A stretch of DNA of 64,000 bases from Zhengella sedimenti. GTDB taxonomy: Bacteria > Pseudomonadota > Alphaproteobacteria > Rhizobiales > Rhizobiaceae. A program made the translations under genes and the position numbers. The notes under the pieces were generated by a model, which saw only the letters and a program-made list of their open reading frames with translations, was not told the DNA's origin and made no database searches. Location of the stretch: positions 248,001 to 312,000 of the forward strand of contig NZ_JBKFFP010000003.1 of the NCBI RefSeq assembly GCF_046506625.1, written 5' to 3'. Numbering within the stretch: position 1 is the first letter of the stretch; the number at the start of each line of letters is the position of its first letter. Below, one piece after another: positions 19,003-27,300 of this stretch.

Positions 19003-19653
19003 TCAGCGCCTGGACAGGTCCGGCATGGCGCGGCCGATGATGGCCATGATGGCCATGTTGCGCGCCTGCGGCGGCAGGCCGGAAATCTGCCGCAAGCGGT
19101 TGGAGGCGAGGATATCGGCCAGCCCGTGCACGACCGCCCAGGCAGCCGCCATGTCGATGCCGACCGCCGGGCTCTCGTCAGGTCCGGCGCCATGCAGGTC
19201 ACGCAGCAGGTCCACCATCACCGCATAGGACGCGTCGACGGCTTCCTTGAGTTCGGGGTCGTCGAGGTCCGGACGTCCAGACGAGAACATCAGCCTGAAG
19301 ACAGGCGGGTTCTCCAGCGCGAAGACGACATAGCCGAGACCGGAGGCCATCAACTGGTTCCAGGCGTCGGGCTTGGTTTCCTTCATGAAGACGTGCTGAC
19401 GCTCGACGAGGCGGCGAAATCCCTGCGCGGCCAGCGCGGTGAGCAATCCGTTCACATCCCTGAAATGATGGGCCGGGGCGGCGTGGCTGACGCCCGCGCG
19501 CTTGGCGACACCGCGCATGGAGAAATTCTCGATGCCCTTTTCCGCGAGTTCCTGTTCGGCGGCGGCGAGCAGGGCGCTTCTCAGGTCGCCATGATGATAG
19601 GATTGGCGCAGCCGAAGGTTCGGTTCGGTATCCGTCATGGCGGCATCATTCAT
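19003..19653 (-). CDS. TetR family transcriptional regulator
   Basis: 216 residues. The N-terminal helix-turn-helix is clear (about residues 18-65: LRSALLAAAEQELAEKG, then MRGVAKRAGVSHAAPAHHF), with a WHG/TetR_C-type ligand-binding C-terminus (FALENPPVFRLMFSSG). It probably represses its own gene and something to its right. Two 15-bp inverted repeats with 33-bp centre spacing lie 82-129 bp upstream (19735-19749 and 19768-19782). No Shine-Dalgarno is obvious for ATG 19653; an internal ATG at 19638 is an alternative. The ligand is unknown. Confidence 0.85.
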   Translation of the reverse strand: MNDAAMTDTEPNLRLRQSYHHGDLRSALLAAAEQELAEKGIENFSMRGVAKRAGVSHAAPAHHFRDVNGLLTALAAQGFRRLVERQHVFMKETKPDAWNQLMASGLGYVVFALENPPVFRLMFSSGRPDLDDPELKEAVDASYAVMVDLLRDLHGAGPDESPAVGIDMAAAWAVVHGLADILASNRLRQISGLPPQARNMAIMAIIGRAMPDLSRR

Positions 19654-19734
19654 GTTGTGACGGAGTCACGGTGCATCTCCGCTTTATGTTTCAGTGATCT
19701 CTAACATATTTTGTCCATTTGATCAAAAAAACCC

Positions 19735-19749
19735 CTTGACAGTGTAAAG
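19735..19749. promoter_or_regulatory. TetR operator candidate 1
   Basis: CTTGACAGTGTAAAG is an imperfect inverted repeat with the same design as the perfect one at 19768. It contains TTGACA, a possible plus-strand -35 element. Confidence 0.45.
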
Positions 19750-19767
19750 ATAGCGCGTCAAATTGAT

Positions 19768-19782
19768 CTTGACAATGTCAAG
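19768..19782. promoter_or_regulatory. TetR operator candidate 2 (perfect palindrome)
   Basis: CTTGACAATGTCAAG is a perfect 7-1-7 inverted repeat. Its centre is 33 bp from that of the first copy, close to three helical turns, so dimers bound at both would face the same side of the DNA. Confidence 0.5.
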
Positions 19783-19838
19783 ACCGGGGGCGGTGGCACA
19801 TTGCCTTGCGGTGAATGTGCCTTAACTTGACGTCGATG

Positions 19839-19878
19839 ACGGGCTGGCCGGTTTTGACCGGTCAGCCCGTTCATTTTT
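19839..19878 (+). terminator. strong intrinsic terminator of a short intergenic transcript
   Basis: A 13-bp stem with one G-U pair (19839-19851 with 19858-19870), a 6-nt loop TTTTGA, then TCATTTTT. It is oriented for plus-strand transcription although no annotated gene precedes it on that strand. A smaller hairpin (GGCACATT/AATGTGCC) lies just upstream at about 19794-19821. Confidence 0.7.
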
Positions 19879-20023
19879 CCAGGCGGGTAATCCCTCCGGC
19901 AAGCAGGAATCCCGGTGATGCCAACGCGGGACTGATCCTGATTCGCTGCGCTTGCTGTCCGCTTGCGGGCCACGACTTCCTGGCACTCTTTCTTTATTTC
20001 ACGTTTTCAAATACTTCGCAGTA

Positions 20024-20052
20024 TTAACCATTCGTTAATTTTCCTGTATCAT
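20024..20052 (+). promoter_or_regulatory. CtrA box overlapping a promoter
   Basis: 20024-20038 reads TTAA-N7-TTAA, the full CtrA consensus. Its left half doubles as the -35 (TTAACC, 20024-20029), followed by a 17-nt spacer and -10 TATCAT (20047-20052). A CtrA box over the -35 is the arrangement of CtrA-activated promoters. Predicted transcription start about 20059. Confidence 0.6.
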
Positions 20053-20058
20053 CCTTGA

Positions 20059-20139
20059 ACATAGTCGAGCCGGCTCTCCTCCTCCCAAGCACGGTTCCGC
20101 CTCGGGGCGATCCTTCACCGGATCGCCCTGTTTTTGTTT
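20059..20139 (+). ncRNA. candidate small RNA with anti-Shine-Dalgarno loop
   Basis: A predicted ~80-nt transcript from the CtrA-box promoter to an intrinsic terminator. Stem 1 pairs 20067-20072 (GAGCCG) with 20092-20097 (CGGTTC, one G-U). Its 19-nt loop presents TCTCCTCCTCCC (20075-20086), complementary to AGGAGG ribosome-binding sites. Stem 2 is the terminator. CU-rich loops of this kind are typical of rhizobial trans-acting sRNAs such as the alpha-r14/sX13 group; membership in that family is a guess. It could instead be an attenuated leader of the transporter gene that starts at 20231. Confidence 0.55.
20105..20139 (+). terminator. intrinsic terminator of the candidate sRNA
   Basis: Perfect 9-bp stem GGGCGATCC (20105-20113)/GGATCGCCC (20120-20128), loop TTCACC, then TGTTTTTGTTT. 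Confidence 0.85.
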
Positions 20140-20230
20140 CCGGCAGGTTTCGCTACTGTCCGGGCCGTGGAACCGGAAGCGATTCCTCCGCGTTGCAGAT
20201 CGTTTCAATGTCCGGGAGAGGGTAACGACA

Positions 20231-22012
20231 TTGGCCGCATTCCTGATCGACTACCAGGCATGGATTGCCCTGGCGATGCTGCTTGCCATGTTCGCCCTGT
20301 TCATGAGCGAGATCTATCCGCCGGAGGTCACGGCGGCGGCCTTTGCCAGCCTGTTCATCGCCCTGGGGATGGTCGCCCCCGCAGATGCCATGGCGGTCTT
20401 CTCCAATCCGGCGCCCATCACCATCGGGGCCATGTTCATCCTGTCGGGCGCGCTGGTGCGAACCGGGGTCCTGGATGCGCTGGCCGGTGCAGTGGTGGAG
20501 CGGGCGACCAGCAGTCCGCGCCTTGCGCTCATGGGCTTTGTGGTCGTCACGCTCGTCGCCTCGGCCTTCGTCAACAACACGCCCATCGTGCTCGTTCTCA
20601 TTCCCGTGGTGATCCGGCTTGCCCATGCCCTCGGCATGGCGCCGACACGGCTGCTCATCCCGCTGTCCTATGCCGGTGTGCTGGGCGGCGCCTGCACGCT
20701 CATCGGCACCTCGACCAATCTTCTCGTCGACGGCGTCGCCCAGGAGCAGGGCCTGGAGCCGTTCTCGCTGTTCGAGATCACGCCGGTCGGCATCGTCGCA
20801 GCGCTGTGCGGCCTGGCCGTGATGATGCTGCTTGGCCGACGGCTGCTGCCGGACCGCGGCGCGGCCAGCGAGGATGTGCTGCTGGGCGAAACGGAATACC
20901 TCTCCGAAGCGCGCATCGCCGACGAGAGCATGGACGGCAGGCCGCTGGGCGAGATCGGGATTTTCAAGGCGCCCGGCGTGATCGTGTCAGGCGTGCAGCG
21001 CGGAACGGAAACCATCCGCCGCGACCTCGAAACCTTCGAGGTCCGCAAGGGCGACAGGCTGATCCTGCGCGCGCCGACCTCGGAACTGCTGACGCTGGCA
21101 AGCCAGGAATCGCTGAAGGTCGGGCTGAGGGGCACTGCGCGGCTGACGGCGGAAGAGGGCAGCAACGTCATCGTCGAGGCGGTGGTGACGCCGCGCAAGT
21201 GGACCAGCGGACGGGCGCTCGCCTCCATGTCGCTTGGCCGCCGCTTCGGCCTGCAGGTGCTCGGCGCGCACCGGCACAACCACATTCCGGGGCCGGAACT
21301 GGGCGTGGTGACATTGCGCCCGGCCGACAAGCTTCTGCTTTCCGGTCCGCCAGCCGCCTTCGACGAACTGGCGCGTGAAACCAATATCGTGTCGATCTCG
21401 CGCGCCGCCGGCCGGGCCTACCGCCGGGCCAAGGCGCCCATCGCGCTGGCAGCGCTGGCGGGCGTGGTCATCCTCGCCGCCCTCGGCGTCCTGCCCATCG
21501 GCATCCTGGCGCTGCTGGCGGTGAGCGCGATCCTCATCCTGCGCTGCATCGATGCCGACGAGGCCTGGGATTCGCTCGACGGCTCCATCCTCGTGCTGAT
21601 CTTCGCCATGCTGATCATCGGGCGCGGATTGCAGGACAGCGGCGCGGTCGAACTCGTCGTGGCGAGCCTGTCGCCGTTCCTTTCACTGCTGCCGGGATTC
21701 CTGGCGCTGCTGGCGGTTTATCTGCTGGCATCGCTGATGACGGAACTGGTTACCAACAATGCAGTCGCCGTGGTTCTCACGCCGGTCGTCATCGGGCTGG
21801 CGGAGCCGCTGGGCATCGACGCGCGCGCGCTCGTCGTGGCGGTCATGTTCGGCGCCAGCGCCTCCTTCGCCACGCCGATCGGCTACCAGACCAACACGCT
21901 GGTCTATGGCGCGGCCGACTACCGTTTCACCGACTTCCTCAAGATCGGCGTGCCGATGAACATCCTTGTCGGCATCGCGGCGAGTGCGGCGATCTGGATG
22001 TGGTTCGCCTGA
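20231..22012 (+). CDS. SLC13-type anion/citrate transporter with two TrkA-C domains
   Basis: 593 residues starting with TTG at 20231 (AGAGGG 9 nt upstream). Two blocks of membrane helices (about 1-205 and 400-593) flank a soluble insert with two TrkA-C/RCK-C-like domains (about 215-385: GVIVSGVQRGTETIRRDLET and FGLQVLGAHRHNH). The SNT motifs SAFVNNTPIV and TELVTNNAVAVVLTPVV, and the pseudo-repeats LIGTSTNLLVDG and ATPIGYQTNTLVYG, are those of the SLC13 (DASS)/YbiR family. It likely uses a sodium gradient to import sulfate, phosphate-like anions or dicarboxylates; the substrate cannot be decided. It abuts the convergent aminotransferase gene exactly. Confidence 0.85.
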   Translation: MAAFLIDYQAWIALAMLLAMFALFMSEIYPPEVTAAAFASLFIALGMVAPADAMAVFSNPAPITIGAMFILSGALVRTGVLDALAGAVVERATSSPRLALMGFVVVTLVASAFVNNTPIVLVLIPVVIRLAHALGMAPTRLLIPLSYAGVLGGACTLIGTSTNLLVDGVAQEQGLEPFSLFEITPVGIVAALCGLAVMMLLGRRLLPDRGAASEDVLLGETEYLSEARIADESMDGRPLGEIGIFKAPGVIVSGVQRGTETIRRDLETFEVRKGDRLILRAPTSELLTLASQESLKVGLRGTARLTAEEGSNVIVEAVVTPRKWTSGRALASMSLGRRFGLQVLGAHRHNHIPGPELGVVTLRPADKLLLSGPPAAFDELARETNIVSISRAAGRAYRRAKAPIALAALAGVVILAALGVLPIGILALLAVSAILILRCIDADEAWDSLDGSILVLIFAMLIIGRGLQDSGAVELVVASLSPFLSLLPGFLALLAVYLLASLMTELVTNNAVAVVLTPVVIGLAEPLGIDARALVVAVMFGASASFATPIGYQTNTLVYGAADYRFTDFLKIGVPMNILVGIAASAAIWMWFA

Positions 22013-23191
22013 TCAGCCGGGTGGCGTGTCGCGGAGAAAAACCTCCATGCGCTCGATGGCGCGCAGGATGTTCTCCTCGGAATTGGCGTAGGAAAGGCGG
22101 ATGTAGCCTTCGCCGAGCACGCCGAAATCCGGACCGCCGATCAGCGCGACGCCGGCCTCTTCGAGCAGGGCGGATGCCAGTTTCTTGGCCTTCCAGCCGG
22201 TCTGGCTGATGTTCGGGAAAGCGTAGAATGCGCCCTTGGGCGTGGCGCAGGTGATGCCGGGCAGGGTGTTCATGCCTTCGGTCACGATCTTCCGGCGGTT
22301 GTCGAAGGCCCGCATCATCTTCTCGACGTCGTCCTGGGGGCCGTCGATGGCCGCGATGCCGGCGAACTGGCTCGGCGCGTTGACGCAGGACCAGCAATTG
22401 ACCGCGAGCTTGCGCACCAGCGGATAGAGCCGTTCCGGCCAGATGGACCAGCCCATGCGCCAGCCGGTCATGGCCCAGGTCTTGGACCAGCCGTTGAGGA
22501 CGATGAGGCGGTCGCGGATTTCCGGGAACCGGAGCAGCGAGGTGTGCTCCTCGCCGTCATAGGTCATCACGTCGTAGATCTCGTCGGAAAGGATCGCGAC
22601 TTCGGGGAAGGCTTCCAGCCCGCTGACCAGCTTCTCGATCTCCGCGCGTGGCGTGACGCCGCCGGTCGGGTTGGCGGGCGAGTTGAGGATGAGGAGCCGC
22701 GTCGCGGGCGTGATCAGGCCCAGCACTTCCTCGGCGGAGAAGGCGAAACCCTTGTCCTCGCGCACCGGAACGGGCACCGGCCGTGCACCGGTGAACTCGA
22801 TCATCGAGCGGTAGATGGGGAAGCCCGGATCGGGATAGAGGATGTCCGCGCCGGGTTCGCCGAACATCAGGATGGCGGCGAACATGGTCGGCTTGCCGCC
22901 GGGCATGATCATGACGCTGTCCGGCGAGACCTCGACGCCGGTGGTCGCCAGCGTGCGCCGCGCCACCGCCTCGCGGGTGGCCAAGAGGCCGGTGGCCGGC
23001 GTGTAGCCGTGATGGCCGTCGCGCAGCGCCTTGATCGCGGCCTCGACGATGTGCTGCGGCGTCTGGAAATCCGGCTGGCCGATGCCGAGATTGATGATGT
23101 CCCTGCCCTGTGCTGAAAGCTCGGTGGCGCGGGCCAGCACGGCAAAGGCGTTTTCCTCGCCGATACGGTCGAAGGCGGCAATGGTTTTCAT
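22013..23191 (-). CDS. pyridoxal-phosphate-dependent aminotransferase (class I/II)
   Basis: 392 residues from ATG 23191, where the conserved sequence begins. Fold-type I aminotransferase: NLGIGQPDF and HGYTPATGL near the N-terminus, NSPANPTGG in the middle, the PLP lysine in LNGWSKTWAMTGWRMGW (about residue 239), and the carboxylate-binding Arg in GEGYIRLSYAN. It resembles aspartate/aromatic aminotransferases of subgroup I-gamma. Such enzymes act on aspartate, tyrosine, methionine or 2-aminoadipate, so the substrate is open. It is divergent from the acetyltransferase at 23272. Confidence 0.9.
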   Translation of the reverse strand: MKTIAAFDRIGEENAFAVLARATELSAQGRDIINLGIGQPDFQTPQHIVEAAIKALRDGHHGYTPATGLLATREAVARRTLATTGVEVSPDSVMIMPGGKPTMFAAILMFGEPGADILYPDPGFPIYRSMIEFTGARPVPVPVREDKGFAFSAEEVLGLITPATRLLILNSPANPTGGVTPRAEIEKLVSGLEAFPEVAILSDEIYDVMTYDGEEHTSLLRFPEIRDRLIVLNGWSKTWAMTGWRMGWSIWPERLYPLVRKLAVNCWSCVNAPSQFAGIAAIDGPQDDVEKMMRAFDNRRKIVTEGMNTLPGITCATPKGAFYAFPNISQTGWKAKKLASALLEEAGVALIGGPDFGVLGEGYIRLSYANSEENILRAIERMEVFLRDTPPG

Positions 23192-23271
23192 GGCGGTGCG
23201 TTTCCCCGGCAAGCGTTTTGACGTATTGGAGACCGCCAAGACCTCTTGTCAACCGGAAGAAAGCCAGCGCT

Positions 23272-23967
23272 ATGACCGATCTGAGCCAGTGGACGCCACG
23301 ACAGCGGCCCGAAAGGCGCGTTCTCGATGGCCGCCTCGTCCGCCTCGAGCCGCTCACGGCGGCGCGTCACGGCGACGATCTCTACGTTGCGGCGACCGAG
23401 GGCGATGCGGAGGCCCGCTTCACATGGCTGGCAACGGGCAGGCCGGAAAACCGCGCGGACTTCGACGCCTGGCTGGACTGGGCCGAGCATCACCCCGACT
23501 CGGTCTACTGGGCGGTGATCGACAAGGCGATCGGCAAGGCGGTCGGCCGGCAGAGCCTGATGCGCATCGATGCCGCCAACGGCGTCATCGAGATCGGCGA
23601 CATCCACTGGGGGCCGGCCATGCAGCGCTCGGCGCTTTCGACGGAAGCCTTTTTCCTGCACGCCGTGCACGTGTTCGACGACCTGGGATACCGGCGCTTC
23701 GAATGGAAGCTGAACGACCTCAACGCGCCGTCGCACCGGGCAGCGCGGCGTTTCGGTTTTTCCCATGAAGGGCTTTTCCGCCAGCACATGGTGGTCAAGG
23801 GGCAAAATCGCGACACGGCCTGGTATGCGATGCTCGACCGGGAGTGGCCCGCGATCCGCGCCGGTTTCGTGCGCTGGCTTTCGCCAGACAATTTCGATAG
23901 GGAAGGCCGGCAGAAGGCGCGGCTGGAAGAGCTTCTCGCCGCGACGGCAGACAAGGACAGGGCATGA
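23272..23967 (+). CDS. GNAT family N-acetyltransferase (RimJ/RimL type)
   Basis: 231 residues. The open frame is longer upstream, but sequence similar to the family starts at ATG 23272 (LDGRLVRLEPL). It has the RimL-like layout in which the acetyl-CoA part includes IGDIHWGPAMQRSALSTEAFF and YRRFEWKLNDLNAPSHRAARRFGF. Proteins of this subgroup acetylate N-terminal alpha-amines of proteins or small amines; the target is unknown. Its stop overlaps the start of the next gene (ATGA), so the two are co-translated. Confidence 0.82.
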   Translation: MTDLSQWTPRQRPERRVLDGRLVRLEPLTAARHGDDLYVAATEGDAEARFTWLATGRPENRADFDAWLDWAEHHPDSVYWAVIDKAIGKAVGRQSLMRIDAANGVIEIGDIHWGPAMQRSALSTEAFFLHAVHVFDDLGYRRFEWKLNDLNAPSHRAARRFGFSHEGLFRQHMVVKGQNRDTAWYAMLDREWPAIRAGFVRWLSPDNFDREGRQKARLEELLAATADKDRA

Positions 23968-24173
23968 AGGAAAGCTGGAAACCGGCCATAGCAGCACTCG
24001 TCATCCTGCTCGGCTTCGGCCTCGTTGCCCATTTCATGCCGGGCATCATGCTGTGGATCGGCGAATCGTCACCGGTGGTGGCGGGGATCTTCGCCATCCT
24101 TTTTGTGGCTGCGTTCTTCGGTGTTTTCTGGCTGCGCGCGCGCCAGCAGCGCCGGCGTGACGGCGAGGGCTGA
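23964..24173 (+). CDS. small two-helix membrane protein
   Basis: 69 residues with two hydrophobic helices (about 7-29 and 38-57) and a basic, charged C-terminus (RARQQRRRDGEG), predicted inner membrane with a cytoplasmic tail. It overlaps the acetyltransferase by four bases (ATGA), which supports a real, coupled gene. No family recognised and no function can be assigned. Confidence 0.65.
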   Translation: MKESWKPAIAALVILLGFGLVAHFMPGIMLWIGESSPVVAGIFAILFVAAFFGVFWLRARQQRRRDGEG

Positions 24174-25229
24174 TCAGGCCGACAGCGCCGCTGTCAGCAG
24201 AAGCAGGCCAAGCAGCAGGACCAGAAGCGCGCCGCCGATCTCGACGCCGTGATGGATGGCCGTGCCGAGACGGCCGCCGCCAGACAGGCGCACGGCGACG
24301 TTCTTGGCCGTTACAGCGAGCGTTGCCAGCGCGGACACGGTGATGGCGGTGCCGACGGCCATGGCAAAGGCCGAGGCGATGCCGGCCCACCACAAACCGT
24401 TCAGGAAGGCGAAGGTCAGCACGATCAACGCGCCGGAACAGGGGCGCAGGCCGACCGCCATCACCGCCGCGCCGGCTTCCGAAAAGCCGAACCGGCCTGT
24501 TGAAAGCAATCCGGGATCGGGCATGTGGGCATGGCCGCAGGACGGGCAGACCTCGCCCGGCGCATGCTCGTGATGGCCGTGTTCATGCCCGTGCTGATGA
24601 TGGTGGTGGTGATGATGATCGTGTGTGCAGGCCGGGCCGTGGTCGTGATGATGGTCATTGGCAAGGCCGGCGGCGGCAAGCATCGGGGCCTGGACCGGCA
24701 GGAAGGCGCGCAGCTTGCGGAACAGGAGCCAGGCGCCGAAGGCGGTGACCAGCGCGTAACTTGCCACTTCCATGGACCATACCGCATCGGTCTGGCGGAT
24801 GCCGGTGCCGCGCAGGAAGAGGAAGACAGCGCCGACGACGATGATGGCGGTCACGGCCTGGAGCATGGCGGAGACGAAGGACAGCAGGACGCCGCGGCGA
24901 AGGGCCACTTCATTGGCCAGCATGTAGGAGGAGATCACGGCCTTGCCGTGGCCGGGCCCGGCCGCGTGGAAGACGCCATAGGCAAACGACAGGCCGACTA
25001 GCAGCCAGGCGGCGGCGGGATCGGCGCGCATGGCGCGCAGGGCGCCGGTCAGCGCGCGGTAGAATTCCTGCTGCTGGGTGTTGATCCAGTGCATGAGGGA
25101 AGGGAACAGGCCGCTTGGCGGCAGTGCCTGCTCGGCCGCGCCGATGCCGAGCGAGCTTTGCGCCTGGGCCGAAGCGATTGCCGCGGTGGCCAGAATGACG
25201 CCGAGAATGGCGATTTTCGCGGCCTTCAC
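24174..25229 (-). CDS. NicO/RcnA-type nickel/cobalt efflux permease
   Basis: 351 residues with a signal-like first helix and about six more membrane segments. The motif AYGVFHAAGPGHGKAVISSY is the NicO signature with metal-handling histidines. A cytoplasmic His-rich loop (about 191-225, more than twenty His with Asp and Gly) and CPSCGHAH should buffer or sense metal. LRPCSGALIVLTFAF is a second conserved block. It starts with GTG at 25229, overlapping the DUF1007 stop, so the pair works together, most likely in Ni/Co (possibly Zn) export. Confidence 0.88.
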   Translation of the reverse strand: MKAAKIAILGVILATAAIASAQAQSSLGIGAAEQALPPSGLFPSLMHWINTQQQEFYRALTGALRAMRADPAAAWLLVGLSFAYGVFHAAGPGHGKAVISSYMLANEVALRRGVLLSFVSAMLQAVTAIIVVGAVFLFLRGTGIRQTDAVWSMEVASYALVTAFGAWLLFRKLRAFLPVQAPMLAAAGLANDHHHDHGPACTHDHHHHHHHQHGHEHGHHEHAPGEVCPSCGHAHMPDPGLLSTGRFGFSEAGAAVMAVGLRPCSGALIVLTFAFLNGLWWAGIASAFAMAVGTAITVSALATLAVTAKNVAVRLSGGGRLGTAIHHGVEIGGALLVLLLGLLLLTAALSA

Positions 25230-25885
25230 TGATCGCCTCCGCAGGTCAGTTGCAGGCGTGTGGCGAAAATGCCGGTCAGTTGCGTCATGTCGGTGGTCTC
25301 GTAGAAGGCCTCGGTCAGGTTTTCGCTGTTCTGCGCAAGGATCTCGTCGGGATCGGGACGGATAACCTCGCGCCGGCAGGCCGGCGGCAGGCCGTCGCTG
25401 ACCATGTCGCCGTCATTCATGTAGTCGATGGCGGTATAGAAGGTGGGGTCGTAGACGGCAAATGTCAGCGTGCCGTTCAGCGGCAGCGGCGTTGCCAGCC
25501 GCGATTCGAACAGGATGACAAGGCGTTCGTCCTGGTAGTCGGCGATCACCGTATCGGGCGCGCGCATGGCGACATCCTGCCCGTCGGCCTGCACGACCTG
25601 GAAGAAGTCGTAGTCCGCGATCGATTCGCGCACGGTCGAGCCGATTTCCGCCAGTTCCCCGTCGTCCAGCCGGTTGTCGGCATTCTTGTCGAACTCGATG
25701 ACAACGGTCGCGGTGAAGATATCGTCGAAGCGCCAGACATGCTGCAAGGCCGCCACCTTGCCGTCCTCGATGGCGAGATCAAGCCGTGCTTCGGCCCAGA
25801 CATGGGGATGCGCCTGCAGGGGCACGGTGCCGGACAGGGCGAGGACCAGGGTGGCCGGAAACGTGGTGATGAGATGCCGCCGCAA
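25226..25885 (-). CDS. DUF1007 periplasmic protein, partner of NicO permease
   Basis: 219 residues from TTG 25885, preceded by GGAG at 7 nt. No ATG lies between the signal peptide and the overlapping LysR gene, so the TTG is the best choice. The signal peptide ends near QA before HPHVWAEARLDL, giving a mature protein that begins with His-Pro-His, a likely metal site. DUF1007 proteins are regularly encoded next to NicO permeases and are thought to bind or deliver metal in the periplasm. KNADNRLDDGEL resembles an EF-hand-like acidic loop. Confidence 0.85.
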   Translation of the reverse strand: MRRHLITTFPATLVLALSGTVPLQAHPHVWAEARLDLAIEDGKVAALQHVWRFDDIFTATVVIEFDKNADNRLDDGELAEIGSTVRESIADYDFFQVVQADGQDVAMRAPDTVIADYQDERLVILFESRLATPLPLNGTLTFAVYDPTFYTAIDYMNDGDMVSDGLPPACRREVIRPDPDEILAQNSENLTEAFYETTDMTQLTGIFATRLQLTCGGDQ

Positions 25886-26019
25886 TGCAGGACTCCGTTT
25901 GCCAATCGCCCGGGCCGGGCTCGTTCGCCGGATTGGCCGAAGAAGGCGGCGAAAATCCGGCAGACAGTTCCATTCCGTGCCTTCCGGATCAAGACGCCAT
26001 TCGCCGCAGGACCGATCCG

Positions 26020-26913
26020 TCAGGCATTGCGCTTGAACCAGGCGGCCAGATAGTCGACGAAGACGCGGACCTTGGCCGGCAGGTAGCGGCGGTGCGGATA
26101 GACCGCGAACATGCCGCTGTCCTTGTGCAGCCAGTCTTCCAGCAGCGAGACCAGGCGGCCGGCCTTGATATCCTCGTTGACGACGAAATCCGGGATGAGC
26201 GCGAAACCCAGATCGGAGAGGCAGGCCGCGCGCGCCACCGCGGGACTGTTGACCTCCAGCGGACCGCTGACCGGAACCGTTATAGTATCGCCGTTGGGGG
26301 CCTGGAACGGCCAGTTGGTGAGCCATCGCCCGTTCGTGTCCGAGATGCAGGGCAGCTTGGAAAGGTCATGCGGCGTCTTCGGGCGGCCGAACTTCTCGAT
26401 GACCGCCGGCGTCGCGCAAAGCTTGACCTGGAAATCGGAAACCTTGCGGGCGATCAGCGACGAATTTTCCAGCCGCGAGACCCGGATCGCGAGGTCGAAA
26501 CCTTCCTCGACGAGATCGACGAAGCGGTCGTCAAGATGGATGTCCAGCTTGATGTCCGGGTGTTCCGACACGAAGTCGATCAGGACCTGGCCGATGGCGG
26601 CGTCGGCGAAGGAACGCGGGGCGGTCAGGCGGATGCGGCCGCGCACGTCGCCGCTCGATTCGCGGATCGATTCCTGAAGGCCGTCGATGTCGCGCACGAT
26701 CTCGGTTGCCCGCTTGAAATAGGCATGGCCCGATTCGGTCAGCGAAAACTGCCGCGTGGTCCGGTTGAGCAGCAGGACACCCAGTTCGTCCTCGAGTTCG
26801 CGGACATATTTGGACAGCAGCGCCTTGGAGCGGCCGATCTTGCGGGCGGCGGCGGAAAAGCCTTCCGCTTCAACGACGTCGATGAAGGCGCGCATGCGGG
26901 TGAGGGTGTCCAT
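26020..26913 (-). CDS. LysR family transcriptional regulator
   Basis: 297 residues of the CrgA/DsdC-like LysR subgroup. The N-terminal winged helix-turn-helix spans ~1-60 (MRAFIDVVEAEGFSAAARKIG, then SKALLSKYVRELEDELG), and the effector-binding domain spans ~90-297 (GRIRLTAPRSFADAAIG). The start ATG 26913 has GGAGC 8 nt upstream. It ends 134 bp before the start of the DUF1007 gene on the same strand, so it may be unrelated to the metal pair. Target and ligand unknown. Confidence 0.88.
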   Translation of the reverse strand: MDTLTRMRAFIDVVEAEGFSAAARKIGRSKALLSKYVRELEDELGVLLLNRTTRQFSLTESGHAYFKRATEIVRDIDGLQESIRESSGDVRGRIRLTAPRSFADAAIGQVLIDFVSEHPDIKLDIHLDDRFVDLVEEGFDLAIRVSRLENSSLIARKVSDFQVKLCATPAVIEKFGRPKTPHDLSKLPCISDTNGRWLTNWPFQAPNGDTITVPVSGPLEVNSPAVARAACLSDLGFALIPDFVVNEDIKAGRLVSLLEDWLHKDSGMFAVYPHRRYLPAKVRVFVDYLAAWFKRNA

Positions 26914-26987
26914 CGTTCAAGCTCCGTGATCGGTCTTTAAAAGATTGTTCAGCGTTCCGGAAAATTCAAGCAGGATGCGATTTTTCA

Positions 26988-27016
26988 TTGAAGCGGCGCG
27001 CGAATTTCCCTATATC
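26988..27016 (+). promoter_or_regulatory. promoter of the speF leader/ornithine decarboxylase
   Basis: -35 TTGAAG (26988-26993), a 17-nt spacer and -10 TATATC (27011-27016) give a predicted start near 27022 and a 5' leader of about 440 nt. Confidence 0.6.
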
Positions 27017-27021
27017 GCGGC

Positions 27022-27300
27022 TGCCCAAAGTCGCACGTGCCTGTGGGTGTCCGCCGATCCCCCGACAAGGTGGGGGAAACGGTAAGGTACCCGGAGCTAA
27101 CCCCTCCGGTCGTCCGTCCGGCCAACCGGACTGGCGAGGACATCTTGAAGCAACGACGGTGCGGGCCTTTCTGGTGTCTGCCGGCTGTCCACAAGCCGGG
27201 GTTACTGAAGAGGCACACCTTCATTGCCGGATGTGCGGACGGGGTCTCCCTCCAATCAATGGCAGACAAAGCGGATGGTCGCTCCCTCAAGGGGCGGTTT
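27022..27300 (+). ncRNA. speF-type leader RNA upstream of ornithine decarboxylase
   Basis: The long untranslated leader of the decarboxylase gene contains clear structure: CCCCC/GGGGG around GACAAGGT (27059-27076), and CCGGA/TCCGG around GCTAACCCC (27091-27109). Position and sequence agree with the speF motif, a conserved cis-regulatory RNA described upstream of ornithine decarboxylase genes in alphaproteobacteria. Polyamine-dependent control of the downstream gene is the likely role. The exact 3' boundary is uncertain; another ~160 nt of unannotated leader follows before the coding start. Confidence 0.7.

Noticed and set aside
24600..24660. CAC/ATG-rich low-complexity stretch as a DNA repeat
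   Set aside because: It is the codons of the histidine-rich loop of the NicO permease, not a non-coding repeat.
25886..26326. N-terminal 147-codon extension of the DUF1007 frame
   Set aside because: It overlaps the LysR gene, contains no conserved sequence, and would put the signal peptide in the middle of the protein; TTG 25885 with GGAG is preferred.
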